A stretch of DNA of 64,000 nt from Trinickia dinghuensis (GTDB lineage: Bacteria; Pseudomonadota; Gammaproteobacteria; Burkholderiales; Burkholderiaceae), in NCBI RefSeq assembly GCF_003367175.1, contig NZ_QRGA01000019.1, positions 114,501 through 178,500 on the forward strand, written 5' to 3'. Below, piece by piece: positions 38,596 to 49,369 of the stretch. Under the pieces are notes generated by a model. The model was not told the DNA's origin. It saw nothing but the letters and a program-made list of their open reading frames with translations, and searched no databases. Numbering within the stretch: position 1 is the stretch's first letter; each line of letters starts with the position of its first letter. The position numbers were made by a program, and so were the translations under genes.

Positions 38596-39600
38596 TCAGA
38601 AGTTTTTGCGCAGGTCCATGCCCTGATACATCGACGCCACGAGATTGCCGTACCCGTTGAACATCAGCGTTTTGCGCTTCGGCTTGAAGAAGCCGTCCTC
38701 GCCGATCCGGCGCTCGGTGGCTTGGCTCCAGCGCGGATGGTCGACGTTCGGATTCACGTTCGAATAGAACCCGTACTCATTGGGCGCCTCGGTGTTCCAA
38801 CTCGTCGGCGGCTGCTTTTCGACGAAGCGAATCTTGACGAGCGATTTCGCGCTTTTGAACCCGTACTTCCAAGGTACGACGACCCGAATCGGGGCACCGT
38901 TCTGATTCGGCAGCACCTGCCCGTACAGGCCGACGGTCAGCAGCGTAAGCGGATTCATCGCTTCGTCCATGCGCAGGCCTTCGGAATACGGCCAATCGAG
39001 GATCGGATCGGAAATACCCGGCATCTGCGAAGGATCGGCGAGCGTGATGAACTGAACGTATTTCGCGTTGCCCGTCGGTTGCGCGCGCTTGATCAATTCA
39101 GCGAGCGAATACCCGATCCACGGAACCACGATCGACCAGCCCTCGACACAGCGGTGCCGATACACGCGCTCCTCGAGCGGCGCGAGTTTAAGCAGTTCGT
39201 CGATGTCATAAACCTTGGGGTTCTTGATTTCCCCTTCGACGCTGACGCGCCACGGGCGCGGCCGCAGTGTGTGCGCGTTTTCGGAGGGATCGCTCTTGCC
39301 CGTGCCGAACTCGTAGAAATTGTTGTACGTCGTGATGTCCTGATACGGCGTGACCTTGTCGGGAACGACGAATTTCGCATTGGTCACCGCCGCGAGCCTT
39401 TGCGCTTTGGGGTCGGGCGACGAATACGCGCCGAAGGCGGAGCGACTGAGTCCGAGCGCGCCGCCGGCCACGGCCAGTCCCGCCGCGCCCGCCGCCTGCA
39501 ATAGGCGCCTACGGTTCTCGAACACCGCGCGCGGCGTGATTTCGCTAGGGGCGATGTCGTCGCCGCTCAATATGATGCGCTGCTCTCGTTTGATCCACAC
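38596..39600 (-). CDS. msrP: Periplasmic methionine-sulfoxide reductase catalytic subunit MsrP
   Basis: 334-residue molybdopterin enzyme that repairs oxidised methionine in periplasmic proteins. The start is GTG at 39600, supported by AGGAG 7 nt upstream and by the MWIKR beginning seen in relatives. A Tat signal is present ([20 protein letters not shown], residues 29-48). The molybdenum-ligand cysteine is Cys151 in [26 protein letters not shown] follows. It is transported folded, with its cofactor, by Tat. Operon with msrQ. Confidence 0.94.
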   Translation of the reverse strand: MWIKREQRIILSGDDIAPSEITPRAVFENRRRLLQAAGAAGLAVAGGALGLSRSAFGAYSSPDPKAQRLAAVTNAKFVVPDKVTPYQDITTYNNFYEFGTGKSDPSENAHTLRPRPWRVSVEGEIKNPKVYDIDELLKLAPLEERVYRHRCVEGWSIVVPWIGYSLAELIKRAQPTGNAKYVQFITLADPSQMPGISDPILDWPYSEGLRMDEAMNPLTLLTVGLYGQVLPNQNGAPIRVVVPWKYGFKSAKSLVKIRFVEKQPPTSWNTEAPNEYGFYSNVNPNVDHPRWSQATERRIGEDGFFKPKRKTLMFNGYGNLVASMYQGMDLRKNF

Positions 39601-39710
39601 GATGCTGCTCCTGAAGAAAACCCGGGCCCTTTGCTCGCTCGTTCGCCGAGCGCCTTGCCGACTAGGCCCGCTCCCGCTATATACCGCCATCGGCATCGTT
39701 TGGATGCACC

Positions 39711-39752
39711 AAGAAAAAAACCGCCGCTGGGTGACCATGCGGCGGTTTCTTC
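39711..39752 (-). terminator. Intrinsic terminator of the cytochrome-maturation genes
   Basis: Minus strand: AAACCGCCGC, loop, GCGGCGGTTT followed by a T-run (TTTTTTCTT), 51 nt after the ccsA stop. It separates ccsA from the msrP promoter. Confidence 0.85.
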
Positions 39753-39803
39753 GTGGCGGGGCGCGATCGAAATCGACGCAGGCGCGTCCATTAAATGCGT
39801 CGG

Positions 39804-40985
39804 TTACAGCTTCCCGTAGCTATGCAGCCCCGACAAGAACATGTTGACCCCGAGGAACGCAAACGTGGTCACCAGCAAACCGGTGAGCGCCCACCAGGCC
39901 GCGACCGAGCCACGCAGGCCCTTCATCAGGCGCATGTGCAGCCACGCCGCGTAGTTGAGCCAGACGATCAGCGCCCACGTTTCCTTCGGGTCCCAGCTCC
40001 AATATCCGCCCCAGGCTTGCGCCGCCCACAATGCGCCGAGAATCGTCGCGACCGTGAAAAACGCGAAGCCCACCGCGATCGACTTGTACATGAGGTCGTC
40101 GAGTACGACGAGCGAGGGCAAGCGATCGGTCAGGATGCCGCGTTCGCTGCACAGATACGCGACGCCGACCATGGCGGAGAGCGCGAACGAACCGTAGCCG
40201 ATGAAGTTCGCCGGCACGTGAATCTTCATCCACCAGCTTTGCAGCGCGGGGACGAGCGGCTGGATCTGCTGGGCGTCGCGGGCCACCGAGTACCACATCA
40301 GGAAGCCGACTGCCGCGCTGATGATGAGCAGGACGAAAGCGCCGAGCGCACGCGTCGAGTAATGCTGCTCGTAGTAGAGGTAGAACAGTGCCGTGATCAG
40401 GCAGAACAGCACGAACACTTCGTAAAGGTTCGAGATTGGAATGTGGCCGACGTCGGCACCGATCAGGTACGACTCGTACCAGCGCACCATCATTCCGGTG
40501 AAGCCCATCAGAACGGCGAACCAAGTCAGCGCCGAGCCGATCGCGCCGCCCGACGGCGAGCGCGACAGCAGGCCGATCCAGTAGAACAGCGTGGCCAGGA
40601 CGAACAGCGCGCTCATCCAGAGAATCGCCGACTGGCTCGACAGGAAATACTTCAGGAAGAAGGCGGAATCGGCGCGCGACAGATCGCCGTGATAAATCTG
40701 CAGCGAGAGAAGCGACATCACCGCGATGCCGACCGCGAGCATCCGAACCGGCTTCCAGCGCCAGCCGAGCACGACGAGCGCGGGCACGGCGCAGACCAGC
40801 ACGAGCTTGTCGTAGTAGTTCATGAACGCGTGGTAGCGCGCCAGCCCGAAGCCGGCACCGCCGGCCACGGCAAGCGCGAACAACCAATCGAACAGCCCGA
40901 GACGCCGAAGGAACGATCGCTCGTCCAGGGCACCGGCGGCGGGCGCTGCGGCCGGGCTAGAGCGGGAAACGTGTGTCAAGTCCAT
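39804..40985 (-). CDS. ccsA: System II cytochrome c heme lyase component CcsA (CcsB/ResC type)
   Basis: 393-residue inner-membrane protein that brings heme to the periplasm and, with ResB, attaches it to apocytochrome c. The WWD heme-handling motif is visible as [18 protein letters not shown], with flanking histidines in [19 protein letters not shown] and [11 protein letters not shown]. About eight membrane segments are present. It follows resB by 15 nt and ends at a terminator. Some annotations call it CcsB. Confidence 0.94.
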   Translation of the reverse strand: MDLTHVSRSSPAAAPAAGALDERSFLRRLGLFDWLFALAVAGGAGFGLARYHAFMNYYDKLVLVCAVPALVVLGWRWKPVRMLAVGIAVMSLLSLQIYHGDLSRADSAFFLKYFLSSQSAILWMSALFVLATLFYWIGLLSRSPSGGAIGSALTWFAVLMGFTGMMVRWYESYLIGADVGHIPISNLYEVFVLFCLITALFYLYYEQHYSTRALGAFVLLIISAAVGFLMWYSVARDAQQIQPLVPALQSWWMKIHVPANFIGYGSFALSAMVGVAYLCSERGILTDRLPSLVVLDDLMYKSIAVGFAFFTVATILGALWAAQAWGGYWSWDPKETWALIVWLNYAAWLHMRLMKGLRGSVAAWWALTGLLVTTFAFLGVNMFLSGLHSYGKL

Positions 40986-41000
40986 GATGAGTACCGAGGA

Positions 41001-43238
41001 TCAATCTTGCGAACCGTGGGACGATTCGATCGCGTCACGCGTGGAAGGGTGGGCGTGCTCGTGCGCGCCATGATGAAGTGCTGCCGGGGCGTCATGCGCC
41101 GTCGCACCGAGCGTGGCGCCCACGGCGTCGCGCACCTTTGCGAATTCCCTCTCGAAGTCGATCGTCTTGCGCGCCGTCGACATCGCCATGACGACGGTCG
41201 TGCCCATCGCCGAGTCTTTGAGCCAGAACCAAAGCCGCCGTTCGCGCACGTAGAACATCGAAAAGATGCCGGCGACCAGCAGCAGACTGCCAAGATACAC
41301 CACTTTCGTGCCAGGCGCCCGCGTGAGCTGGAATACCGAAGCCTGCACTTGCTTGAACGAATCAAGCTGCAGGAAGACCGGAGATCCGTACAGGAAGCTG
41401 TCTGAAAGCGCGTTGATCGAATCTTGTACGAAACGGCTCGCGTTCGCCGTCGGTTTGGCGTCGGGCTCGCCCGCCTGTTCGCGCGCGAGCTGCCACAAAT
41501 CCCAGGTCGAGCCTTCTAGCATGCGCAAGAGCAGCGACGCCGCCTTCTGCTGCTGGCCCTGAGGCACCGAGTGATCGATGAACGTCGCGACCGACTGGAA
41601 GCCCCCGGGCACCGTGCCCGGAGCCGCCGCGCCGCCGTTCTCGCCGGCGCCCGCGAACAGCGTCAGAACGCGCGCGGCGCTCGTCTCGAGATTCTCGCGC
41701 AGCTCCGGATTCGCATCGGCGGAAACCGAGCGCTGAGCGAACCGGTGGGCCGCTTGCGCGCGTAAATCGGGATTGGCCAGCGCCGCGCGCAGCAGCATCC
41801 ACTCCTTGATGCTGCCTTGATCGTCGGCCGGGATGCGCAGATAGCGGAACGGATCGTTTGGCGTCGTGCGCATGCCGGCGAGGAAATAGCGGCTGCCTTC
41901 GACTTCGACGGGCAGCATGTAGTTGTTGAACTCGCGCGCTTGCCCGTCGGTGCCGCGGATCTTGTATTGGACCGACGGCCCGACGTTTTGCAGATCCATC
42001 GGCTTGGACGACTTCGCGCCCGAGCCGAGCCGCGCGTCGAGCATCTGTTCCACCGAATGGTGGACGACGACGCCGCGCGCGTCGGTTTGCCCGCTGCCGT
42101 TCGTGATGTCTTCGACGTTGATCGCGCGGAAATCGGCGAACTCCACCGTTTGTCCGTTCACGCCCGGCATCGAAGCCGACAGCGGCGCCGAGCTGCCGAT
42201 CGTGCCGCTCACCGGCATGGTCTTGATCGTGTCGCCCGTCATCGGCCAGGCCGTCATCGACATCGCCGAGCCGCCGTCCTGGAAGCTCGATTGATAGATC
42301 GACACGCCGTCGTAGTGGAACGGCTTGTTCACCTCGACGCGCGCCGGGATTCGCTTGCCCGTCCGATGATCGACGACGACGATATCGCTCGCGAACAGTT
42401 TCGGCATCCCCGTCGAGTAGTAATCGACGACGAATTTCTTCAGCTCGATCGAGAACGGCAGGTCTTGAATCAGCGAACCGTTCGGCTCGTTGAGGATGGC
42501 CGTCGACACGTGCTGCCCCTCCGGCACCCACGCGTAGCCGCGGAAGGTCGGATTGGACGGCGACAACCGGTGGTCCGGCGAAATCTCGTTGATGACCACG
42601 CTCGATGAAATCGGCGATTTGCCGAACAACCACATCTGGAGCTTGATCGGCAGGTTGCTGTCCATCAGGCCGCCGATGCAAATCACGACGAACGCCACGT
42701 GCGCGAAGATGTAGCCGATCTTGGCCAGCGCGCCGCGCTTCGCGGCGACGAGCGTCGCGCCTTCCGTTTCGCGCACGACGTAGCGATAACCGAGTTTGCC
42801 TGCGAGCCGAGTCACGCGCTGCGTCGTTTCGGCGCGGTCGCTGCCGGGGGTGTACTCGGCCTTGTGATGGAAAGCGCGCAGGCTACCCTCGCGCACTTTG
42901 TCCTTCCAGCTCTTGATGTCGGCGATCATCTTCGGCGCGTTGCGGATCACGCACAGCGAGATCGACACGATCAGGAAGCCGAGGATGAGCATGAACCACC
43001 ACGCGCTGTAGACCGTGAACAGGCCGGCCGCGCGGAAGATGTCGGCCCAGAACGGGCCGAACTGATTGACGTAGTTGGGGTACGGATCGTCTTGCGTGAG
43101 GACGGTTCCCACGATGCTCGCGATCGCAAGCACGACGAGCAGTGCGATCGCGAAGCGCATCGAGCTGAACAGCTCGATCGTGTGCTTGAGGACCCTGCGG
43201 TCCGACTTCAACTCATAACCCGAGGTAGTAACGCTCAT
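41001..43238 (-). CDS. resB: System II cytochrome c biogenesis protein ResB/Ccs1
   Basis: 745-residue partner of CcsA. Three N-terminal membrane segments (for example AIALLVVLAIASIVGTVLTQ and WFMLILGFLIVSISLCVI), a large periplasmic domain, and a last membrane segment near VVYLGSLLLVAGIFSMFYVR are visible. The family pattern SSMRFAIALLVVLAIASIVG is at the start. A short His/Ser-rich cytoplasmic tail closes the protein. It is the first gene of this pair, after the terminator of the di-heme cytochrome. Confidence 0.93.
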   Translation of the reverse strand: MSVTTSGYELKSDRRVLKHTIELFSSMRFAIALLVVLAIASIVGTVLTQDDPYPNYVNQFGPFWADIFRAAGLFTVYSAWWFMLILGFLIVSISLCVIRNAPKMIADIKSWKDKVREGSLRAFHHKAEYTPGSDRAETTQRVTRLAGKLGYRYVVRETEGATLVAAKRGALAKIGYIFAHVAFVVICIGGLMDSNLPIKLQMWLFGKSPISSSVVINEISPDHRLSPSNPTFRGYAWVPEGQHVSTAILNEPNGSLIQDLPFSIELKKFVVDYYSTGMPKLFASDIVVVDHRTGKRIPARVEVNKPFHYDGVSIYQSSFQDGGSAMSMTAWPMTGDTIKTMPVSGTIGSSAPLSASMPGVNGQTVEFADFRAINVEDITNGSGQTDARGVVVHHSVEQMLDARLGSGAKSSKPMDLQNVGPSVQYKIRGTDGQAREFNNYMLPVEVEGSRYFLAGMRTTPNDPFRYLRIPADDQGSIKEWMLLRAALANPDLRAQAAHRFAQRSVSADANPELRENLETSAARVLTLFAGAGENGGAAAPGTVPGGFQSVATFIDHSVPQGQQQKAASLLLRMLEGSTWDLWQLAREQAGEPDAKPTANASRFVQDSINALSDSFLYGSPVFLQLDSFKQVQASVFQLTRAPGTKVVYLGSLLLVAGIFSMFYVRERRLWFWLKDSAMGTTVVMAMSTARKTIDFEREFAKVRDAVGATLGATAHDAPAALHHGAHEHAHPSTRDAIESSHGSQD

Positions 43239-43262
43239 TCAAACTCCAGCTGCTACGACAGC

Positions 43263-43315
43263 AAAAAAGGGTGAGGGGCCACCCGCCGAAGGCGGTGGCG
43301 CTCCCACCCTTTTCT
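43263..43315 (-). terminator. Strong intrinsic terminator after the di-heme cytochrome gene
   Basis: Long GC-rich hairpin (GGGTG...GCCACCGCC-TTC-GGCGGGTGGC...CACCC) followed on the minus strand by TTTTTT, 48 nt after the cytochrome stop. The plus strand also ends in TTTT, so it could work in both directions. Confidence 0.85.
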
Positions 43316-43362
43316 CGTTCTCGCCGGCTCGAGGCCGGCTGATTGTTCGTTCCCGGTGGAAC

Positions 43363-44022
43363 TCAGTGCAGGCCGGCGATGTAGTCGGCAACTGCCTTGA
43401 TCTCGTTGTCCGAGAGCCGCGACGCGATGGCATGCATCACGTCGCTGTTGTCGCGCGCGCCCGCGCCCTGCTGGAACGCATGAAGCTGCGCAACGGTGTA
43501 ATCCGACCACTGCCACGACAGCCGCGGGTACTGCACGGGGATACCCATGCCCGTGGGCCCGTGGCACGCGGCGCAAGCCGGCACGTTCTTCTCCGCAATG
43601 CCGCCGCGGTAGATCTTTTGCCCGTCCGGCACCGTAGCCGGATCGTGCGCGAAATTCGGCTTCGGCGTTTGGCTCGCGAAGTACGCGGCCACGTTGACCA
43701 TGTCCTGGTCCGAAAGCGCAGCCGCCATGCCAGCCATGATCGGATTCGCACGTGCGGCCGATTTCGCTCCCGGCTGCACCTTGAAATCTTTCAACTGCTT
43801 GACGAGGTACGCCTCATGCTGCCCCGCCAGTTTCGGAAACGACCCGGTCGCGCTATTGCCGTCGGCTCCGTGGCAAGAAGCGCAGACTTTCGTCGCAATC
43901 GCTTGCCCTCGATTCATATCCGGCTTCGGTGATTCCGCCGCTCTCGTTTGTGCCGCCAAACTCAACAAACCCGCTGCTGCAACGACTTCAAGCACCTTCA
44001 AAGACTTGCACAGTCGATTCAT
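43363..44022 (-). CDS. Di-heme cytochrome c (cytochrome c4-like)
   Basis: 219-residue periplasmic cytochrome with two class I domains. A signal peptide (about 1-29, ending QTRAAES) precedes heme site one, KVCASCHGADG, with axial Met in ANPIMAGMAA, and heme site two, PACAACHGPTG. Both CxxCH motifs are intact. It is a likely substrate of the adjacent CcsA/ResB machinery and donates electrons to terminal oxidases. The ATG at 44022 is preferred to a GTG two codons earlier. Confidence 0.92.
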   Translation of the reverse strand: MNRLCKSLKVLEVVAAAGLLSLAAQTRAAESPKPDMNRGQAIATKVCASCHGADGNSATGSFPKLAGQHEAYLVKQLKDFKVQPGAKSAARANPIMAGMAAALSDQDMVNVAAYFASQTPKPNFAHDPATVPDGQKIYRGGIAEKNVPACAACHGPTGMGIPVQYPRLSWQWSDYTVAQLHAFQQGAGARDNSDVMHAIASRLSDNEIKAVADYIAGLH

Positions 44023-44338
44023 TCGCACACCCGGTTTCGTCTTGTGAGAATAGAGTGTCCTCGAGCGCCCGATTCGGGGCGCCGCCCTCGCAGGCGGCGG
44101 GATCGCGCCAAGCGGCCCGGTGCTTTCCCAAGAGGTTAATGCAAAACGACAGCAACCGATTACCGCGAAGACTCATGCGGCCATAAGTACGAAGCGCTTG
44201 ACAAACACTTCGATCGGTCTCCAGTAAACCTTCGTATTGTACAATAACTCCCTAATCGCCAAGACGCCAGTGGGGAAGCCCCCGCCTCGTCAGCGCCGTC
44301 CTTCGAGCGACTTCACGCGCTCACCTTCCTGTCCCGCC
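44023..44338. other. Divergent promoter region between the cytochrome and ysxC genes
   Basis: 316 nt without a gene. The perfect 12-bp palindrome TATTGTACAATA (44235-44246) contains a TACAAT hexamer on both strands and could serve as a -10 for either direction. A TTGACA at 44198-44203 on the plus strand has no -10 at the right distance. No terminator is seen. Confidence 0.4.
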
Positions 44339-45001
44339 ATGGCCTTCCTGCTTCATCAAGCCCGTTTCTTCACGACCGTCAATCATTTGCGCGACCTGCC
44401 TGCCACGGTCCAGCCCGAGATCGCCTTCGCGGGCCGCTCGAACGCGGGCAAATCGACGGCCATCAACATTCTGTGCAATCAAAAACGCCTGGCCTTCGCC
44501 AGCAAGACACCAGGCCGCACGCAGCATATCAATTACTTCGGCGTCGGGCCTGCCGACGAACTCGCGGGCTACCTCGTCGATCTGCCCGGCTACGGCTACG
44601 CCGAAGTGCCCGGCGCGGCCAAGGCTCATTGGGAGGCGCTGCTCTCCACCTACCTGCAAAGCCGCGCTCAGCTTCGCGGCATGGTCCTCATGATGGATTC
44701 GCGCCGCCCCTTGACCGAGCTCGACAGACGCATGATCGAGTGGTTTGCGCCGACGGGCAAGCCCATCCATACGTTATTGACCAAGTGCGACAAACTGACG
44801 CGGCAGGAAAGCGTCAACGCGCTGCGTGCGACGGAAAAGGGTTTCGCGGAGTACCGGGCGGCCGGCTACAAGGGGGAACTATCGGCGCAGCTCTTTTCGG
44901 CGCTCAAGCGCGTGGGCCTCGACGAAGCGCACGTGCGCCTGGAAGGCTGGCTCGGCGCCGATGCCGCGGACGCAAATGCCGGCACCGCCCCGAAGGCGTA
45001 A
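44339..45001 (+). CDS. ysxC: Ribosome biogenesis GTP-binding protein YsxC/EngB
   Basis: 220-residue TrmE-Era-type GTPase that is needed for large-subunit assembly. G motifs are G1 [16 protein letters not shown]3 [12 protein letters not shown] and G4 TLLTKCDKL, with G2 Thr in [12 protein letters not shown]. The ATG at 44339 starts at the usual [11 protein letters not shown]; an upstream in-frame region has no homology. A 45-nt tail and the sRNA region follow. Confidence 0.95.
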   Translation: MAFLLHQARFFTTVNHLRDLPATVQPEIAFAGRSNAGKSTAINILCNQKRLAFASKTPGRTQHINYFGVGPADELAGYLVDLPGYGYAEVPGAAKAHWEALLSTYLQSRAQLRGMVLMMDSRRPLTELDRRMIEWFAPTGKPIHTLLTKCDKLTRQESVNALRATEKGFAEYRAAGYKGELSAQLFSALKRVGLDEAHVRLEGWLGADAADANAGTAPKA

Positions 45002-45163
45002 CCATCGCGCTCCGCCCCTAGCCGAAACGATCGATATCGAGCACCGATGAGCGTGCTCGATGGGGTGTTCCCGCCCGCTCCAGCTCTAGTGCGTAATGTG
45101 CGGCACATCGGTGCGGCACATCGCCGCGGCCCCGGTTGGCAAATGCTACGAAGAATCGCACAT

Positions 45164-45191
45164 AAAAAAACCCGCCGAACGTCGGCGGGTT
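45164..45191 (-). terminator. Intrinsic terminator of the sRNA candidate
   Basis: Minus strand: AACCCGCCGA-CGT-TCGGCGGGTT followed by seven T. A 10-bp perfect stem with a 3-nt loop is a textbook terminator; on the plus strand the tail is not T-rich, so it is not for ysxC. Confidence 0.9.
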
Positions 45192-45290
45192 GAACAGCCT
45201 AATCGAATAACGACAGGCACCCGCTCAGGGAGGAGAAGCGGGGAGATCCGCTGCGTGCGTTCATCGAGAAGGCACGGGCTTCGCTCGATC
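45164..45290 (-). ncRNA. Candidate small RNA with anti-Shine-Dalgarno loop
   Basis: On the minus strand, an extended -10 (TGGTATATG; or TATGAT at 45299-45294) is followed by about 125 nt of paired sequence: stem ATCGAG/CTCGAT (45084-type arms at 45089 side: 45263-45268 and 45284-45289), hairpin CCCGCT/AGCGGG (45220-45225, 45237-45242) with the loop TCTCCTCCCTG, stem GCCT/AGGC (45197-45218), and the terminator. The loop is complementary to GGAGGAGA-type ribosome sites. No -35 is clear and no open reading frame fits. Expression is not shown; this is a structure-based call. Confidence 0.55.
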
Positions 45291-45349
45291 GCTATCATAT
45301 ACCATTGTTTGCAAAAGTTTTTGTGCCGGCCAGGCCGGCGGTTCCCTGA

Positions 45350-46369
<1,020 letters not shown>

Positions 46370-46397
46370 GCGCCGCGAAGGCACTTGTCGCACGCGC

Positions 46398-46426
46398 CCC
46401 CGGTAGCGCGAGCTGAGCTACCGGGG
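46398..46426. terminator. Hairpin between convergent hemB and dsbD
   Basis: Perfect 10-bp stem CCCCGGTAGC-GCGAGCTGA-GCTACCGGGG, 28 nt after hemB and 51 nt after dsbD ends. No T-run on either side, so it may need other factors; position suggests bidirectional termination. Confidence 0.5.
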
Positions 46427-46476
46427 ATCGCCTTGAAGCTGAAGCGGCAGCGAGGGGGCGTCGCGCGCCGCTCGCT

Positions 46477-48342
46477 TCACGACTGCAATTCGGGGGCGAC
46501 TCGATCCAAGCTTTGCAAGAATTTATCGGCCGATTCGTAGCCGACAACACGCAGCACTTCCTTCCCCGATCGATCGAAGAAGATGATCCCCGGCGGGCCG
46601 AACAGATCGAACCGCTTCAGCAAAGCTTGATCGTCCCCATTGTTCGCCGTGACGTCGGCGCGCAGCAACTGCAGTTGCGTAAGGCGTGCTTGCACGCGCT
46701 TGTCCGTGAACGTGAGGTTCTCCATTTCCTTGCAGCTCACGCACCAGTCGGCATAAAAGTCGAGCATCGCGGGCCGAGCGTTGGTCTTGAGCAGCGCGTC
46801 GAGATTGGCCGACGACTGTACGGGGGCGAACGCCGCATCAGCCGCCACCGAGGCACTCGGCGCAGCCGCCGCACCAGTCGCACGCGCAGCCAGAACCGCT
46901 AGCGGACGCACCGGGTCACTCGATCCCGCGGCGAGGCCCACGAGCAGCGTGGCCGCCCAAATAGCGAGTGCCGCACCGACGCCTCGACCCAGACGCCGCC
47001 AAACGGACGGGCCGCCCACGTTCGGTGTGAACAACCCAAGCGCCGCGGCGGCGATCAACAACCAGAGCGCGGCGAGCAGCATTTGCACCGTCGAAGGCAA
47101 CACGGGCCACACGATCCAGAGCGCCGCCGCGAGCAGCACGACGCCGAAGAAGACCTTGACCCCATCCATCCACCCGCCGGCCCTCGGCAACAAGGTACCG
47201 GCGCCCAAGCCGATGATGAGGAGGGGGACCCCAAGGCCAAGCCCCATCGAGAACAGCGCTGCCCCCCCGAGTACGGCATTGCCCGTGTGCGCGATGAATG
47301 CGAGCACGGCGAATAGCGGTGCGGTCATGCACGCGCCGACCACGAGCGCCGACAGCGCCCCCATCACCGCGACCGCAGCGAACGTGCCGCCGGTGCGGCG
47401 GTTCGACGCCTGCGAAACGCCGTCTTGCCAACGCTGCGGCAGCACGAGGTCGACGCCCGCGATCAGCGTGAGTGCAAACGCAGTCAGCAGCACGCCGAAC
47501 GCGCCGAGGACCCAGGGATTCTGCAGCCACGCGCCGAGCGATTGCCCGACGAGCGCGGCCGCGATTCCGAGCGCCGTATAAACGAGCGCCATCCCGACGA
47601 CGTACGAAAGCGAGAGCGCGAAGCCGCGCCTTCGGGTGACCTTGGTGCCCTGGCCGATGATGATGGCCGAGACGATCGGGATCATCGGATAGGAGCATGG
47701 CAGCAGACTCAGGACGAGGCCCGCCAAGAAATAGAGGCCGACTGTGGCCGCGAAGCTGCCGCCCTGCAGCAGCGACTGCGCGTAGTCGGCACTCGTCGCG
47801 CGCTCGTACCAGGACGACGACGTCTGCTGAGTGCCGGTAGCGGCGGATTGCGCGGCACCGCCGGCATCCGTGCCCGCTTTCAGCGCCGCGCCGCCCACGT
47901 GGTACACATGCTCGGCGGGCGGATAGCAAATCCCCGCATCCGCGCACCCTTGCGACGTGACCGCGAGGTCGAAAGGACCCGACGCCGACTGCACGGGCAC
48001 CCGGATGGTCAAATCGCCGCGATACGTTTCGACGTTCTTCTGAAACGTCGGATCGAACTTCACGTGACCGGCGGGCAACTGCGCCGCACCTAGCGTGGCG
48101 GTTCCACTCTTGACGGCGAACTGGAAACGCTCGCGGTACAGGTAGTAGCCGTCGGCAATCTTGAAGTGAACGTCGACTTCGTGAGGCTGCTCCTCCGCGC
48201 TGAAGCGGAATGCCGCCGACGGATCGAGAAAATCGTCCGCGCGTGCGACGTTGGCCAGCCCCGCGCCAAGCGAGGCGAACGCGACGACGAGCAACATGAC
48301 GCGCACGAACGTGCGCGAAAGATCGGAAAGCGGTTTAAACAT
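46477..48342 (-). CDS. dsbD: Thiol:disulfide interchange protein DsbD
   Basis: 621-residue inner-membrane protein that carries electrons from cytoplasmic thioredoxin to periplasmic thiol proteins. It has a signal peptide (about 1-34), an N-terminal periplasmic domain with the GCADAGICYPP cysteine pair, a central domain with eight membrane segments (LVLSLLPCSYPMIPIVSAII, and LVVGACMTAPL holding the second membrane cysteine), and a C-terminal thioredoxin-like domain with DFYADWCVSCKEME. The start at 48342 overlaps the cutA end by 8 nt. The protein fits the heme-protein maturation theme of its surroundings. Confidence 0.95.
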   Translation of the reverse strand: MFKPLSDLSRTFVRVMLLVVAFASLGAGLANVARADDFLDPSAAFRFSAEEQPHEVDVHFKIADGYYLYRERFQFAVKSGTATLGAAQLPAGHVKFDPTFQKNVETYRGDLTIRVPVQSASGPFDLAVTSQGCADAGICYPPAEHVYHVGGAALKAGTDAGGAAQSAATGTQQTSSSWYERATSADYAQSLLQGGSFAATVGLYFLAGLVLSLLPCSYPMIPIVSAIIIGQGTKVTRRRGFALSLSYVVGMALVYTALGIAAALVGQSLGAWLQNPWVLGAFGVLLTAFALTLIAGVDLVLPQRWQDGVSQASNRRTGGTFAAVAVMGALSALVVGACMTAPLFAVLAFIAHTGNAVLGGAALFSMGLGLGVPLLIIGLGAGTLLPRAGGWMDGVKVFFGVVLLAAALWIVWPVLPSTVQMLLAALWLLIAAAALGLFTPNVGGPSVWRRLGRGVGAALAIWAATLLVGLAAGSSDPVRPLAVLAARATGAAAAPSASVAADAAFAPVQSSANLDALLKTNARPAMLDFYADWCVSCKEMENLTFTDKRVQARLTQLQLLRADVTANNGDDQALLKRFDLFGPPGIIFFDRSGKEVLRVVGYESADKFLQSLDRVAPELQS

Positions 48343-48667
48343 GGGTCGGTCGATGCGTTTCGGTCTCCACCCATTGCCCGTATGCGTTCGAGGCAGATGC
48401 CTGCCACGAGAGCAGTTCCGGGGTCTCGTAGGGGTGGTTCGCAAGAATGAATCGCTCCAGCTCGAGCGATCGCGCCGCGCTGGTCTTGAAAAGCAATTGA
48501 ATCTCGTCAGAGGTTTCCACTGCGCCGTTCCAGCGATAACGGGACCGCACCTGGCCGAGTTCGGTAACGCAAGCCGCCAGGCGCGCGTCGATCGCGCCTT
48601 GCGAGAGCTTTTGCGCCGATTCGGCATCGGGGAGCGTCGTCAGCATGAGCACGACAGGCAGGGGCAC
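48335..48667 (-). CDS. cutA: Divalent-cation tolerance protein CutA
   Basis: 110-residue trimeric ferredoxin-like protein of uncertain biochemical role. Family features are the first strand VVLMLTTLPD, ARLAACVTELGQVRSRYRW, the core YETPELLSWQASAS and the C-terminal YGQWVETETH. The GTG at 48667 is preferred since the first beta strand starts there and E. coli CutA has the same length; an ATG 7 codons later would cut the strand. It overlaps dsbD by 8 nt; cutA-dsbD is a common pair. Confidence 0.9.
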   Translation of the reverse strand: MPLPVVLMLTTLPDAESAQKLSQGAIDARLAACVTELGQVRSRYRWNGAVETSDEIQLLFKTSAARSLELERFILANHPYETPELLSWQASASNAYGQWVETETHRPTHV

Positions 48668-48810
48668 GGCGTCTTGACCTCGGAGAGCAATCCAATACGG
48701 CGCTATCGTATCACCGAGCGCAATTTCGCCGCCCGGGCCGAGCACGACACGCGCCTGGTAGCGCACTCAGCGTGCGCGTACCGGGACGTCGCAAAAAAAC
48801 GGCCCCAAAT

Positions 48811-48848
48811 ACAAAAAGGGCCAAGCTTACGCCTGACCCTTTTTTGCG
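48811..48848 (-). terminator. Terminator at the end of the ribosomal superoperon
   Basis: Minus strand: AAAAAAGGGTCAGG...TTGGCCCTTTTTG, a stem of A/T-flanked GGG/CCC with a T-run, 40 nt after the rplQ stop. The symmetric A/T flanks allow action in both directions. Confidence 0.8.
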
Positions 48849-48888
48849 AAATCAGCTTCACGGCAGGCCGCTAGGCCCACCCGGAAAC

Positions 48889-49284
48889 TTATTCAGCTTC
48901 TTGCACTTCGTCCGCATCCACGATTTCCGGGCGGTCGAGCAACTCGACGAGCGCCATCGGTGCGTTGTCGCCAACGCGGAAACCGAACTTCAGGATGCGC
49001 AGATAGCCGCCCGGGCGGTTCTCGAAACGCGGACCGAGCACGTCGAACAGCTTCGCGACGGAGTCACGATCGCGCAGGCGGTTGAACGCCAGACGGCGGT
49101 TCGCGAGCGACGGCTTCTTGCCGAGCGTGATGAGGGGCTCGACAACTTTACGGAGTTCCTTCGCCTTCGGCAGCGTCGTCTTGATGACTTCGTGCTCGAT
49201 CAGCGAGTTGGACATGTTACGGAGCATAGCCAGACGGTGGCTGCTCGTGCGGTTCAGTTTCCGCAAACCATGACGGTGACGCAT
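48889..49284 (-). CDS. rplQ: 50S ribosomal protein L17
   Basis: 131-residue L17, typical start [20 protein letters not shown] and [22 protein letters not shown]-terminal acidic tail ([15 protein letters not shown]) is present, as is usual for the order. It is last of the alpha operon, 163 nt after rpoA with a strong hairpin in the gap (see the terminator at 49370-49411). Confidence 0.97.
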   Translation of the reverse strand: MRHRHGLRKLNRTSSHRLAMLRNMSNSLIEHEVIKTTLPKAKELRKVVEPLITLGKKPSLANRRLAFNRLRDRDSVAKLFDVLGPRFENRPGGYLRILKFGFRVGDNAPMALVELLDRPEIVDADEVQEAE

Positions 49285-49369
49285 TTCAGTTCCTTGATTC
49301 GAAGTTTTGGTCCAGCTCTTCTATCGTCCCCGCTGGCTACTGCGTGGCGGGATGACACGGGCCGGTAAT

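Noticed and set aside
45164..45290. 6S RNA or another known housekeeping RNA
   Set aside because: No single long bulged hairpin as in 6S RNA, and the neighbours are not those of ssrS; the CU-rich loop fits a different type.
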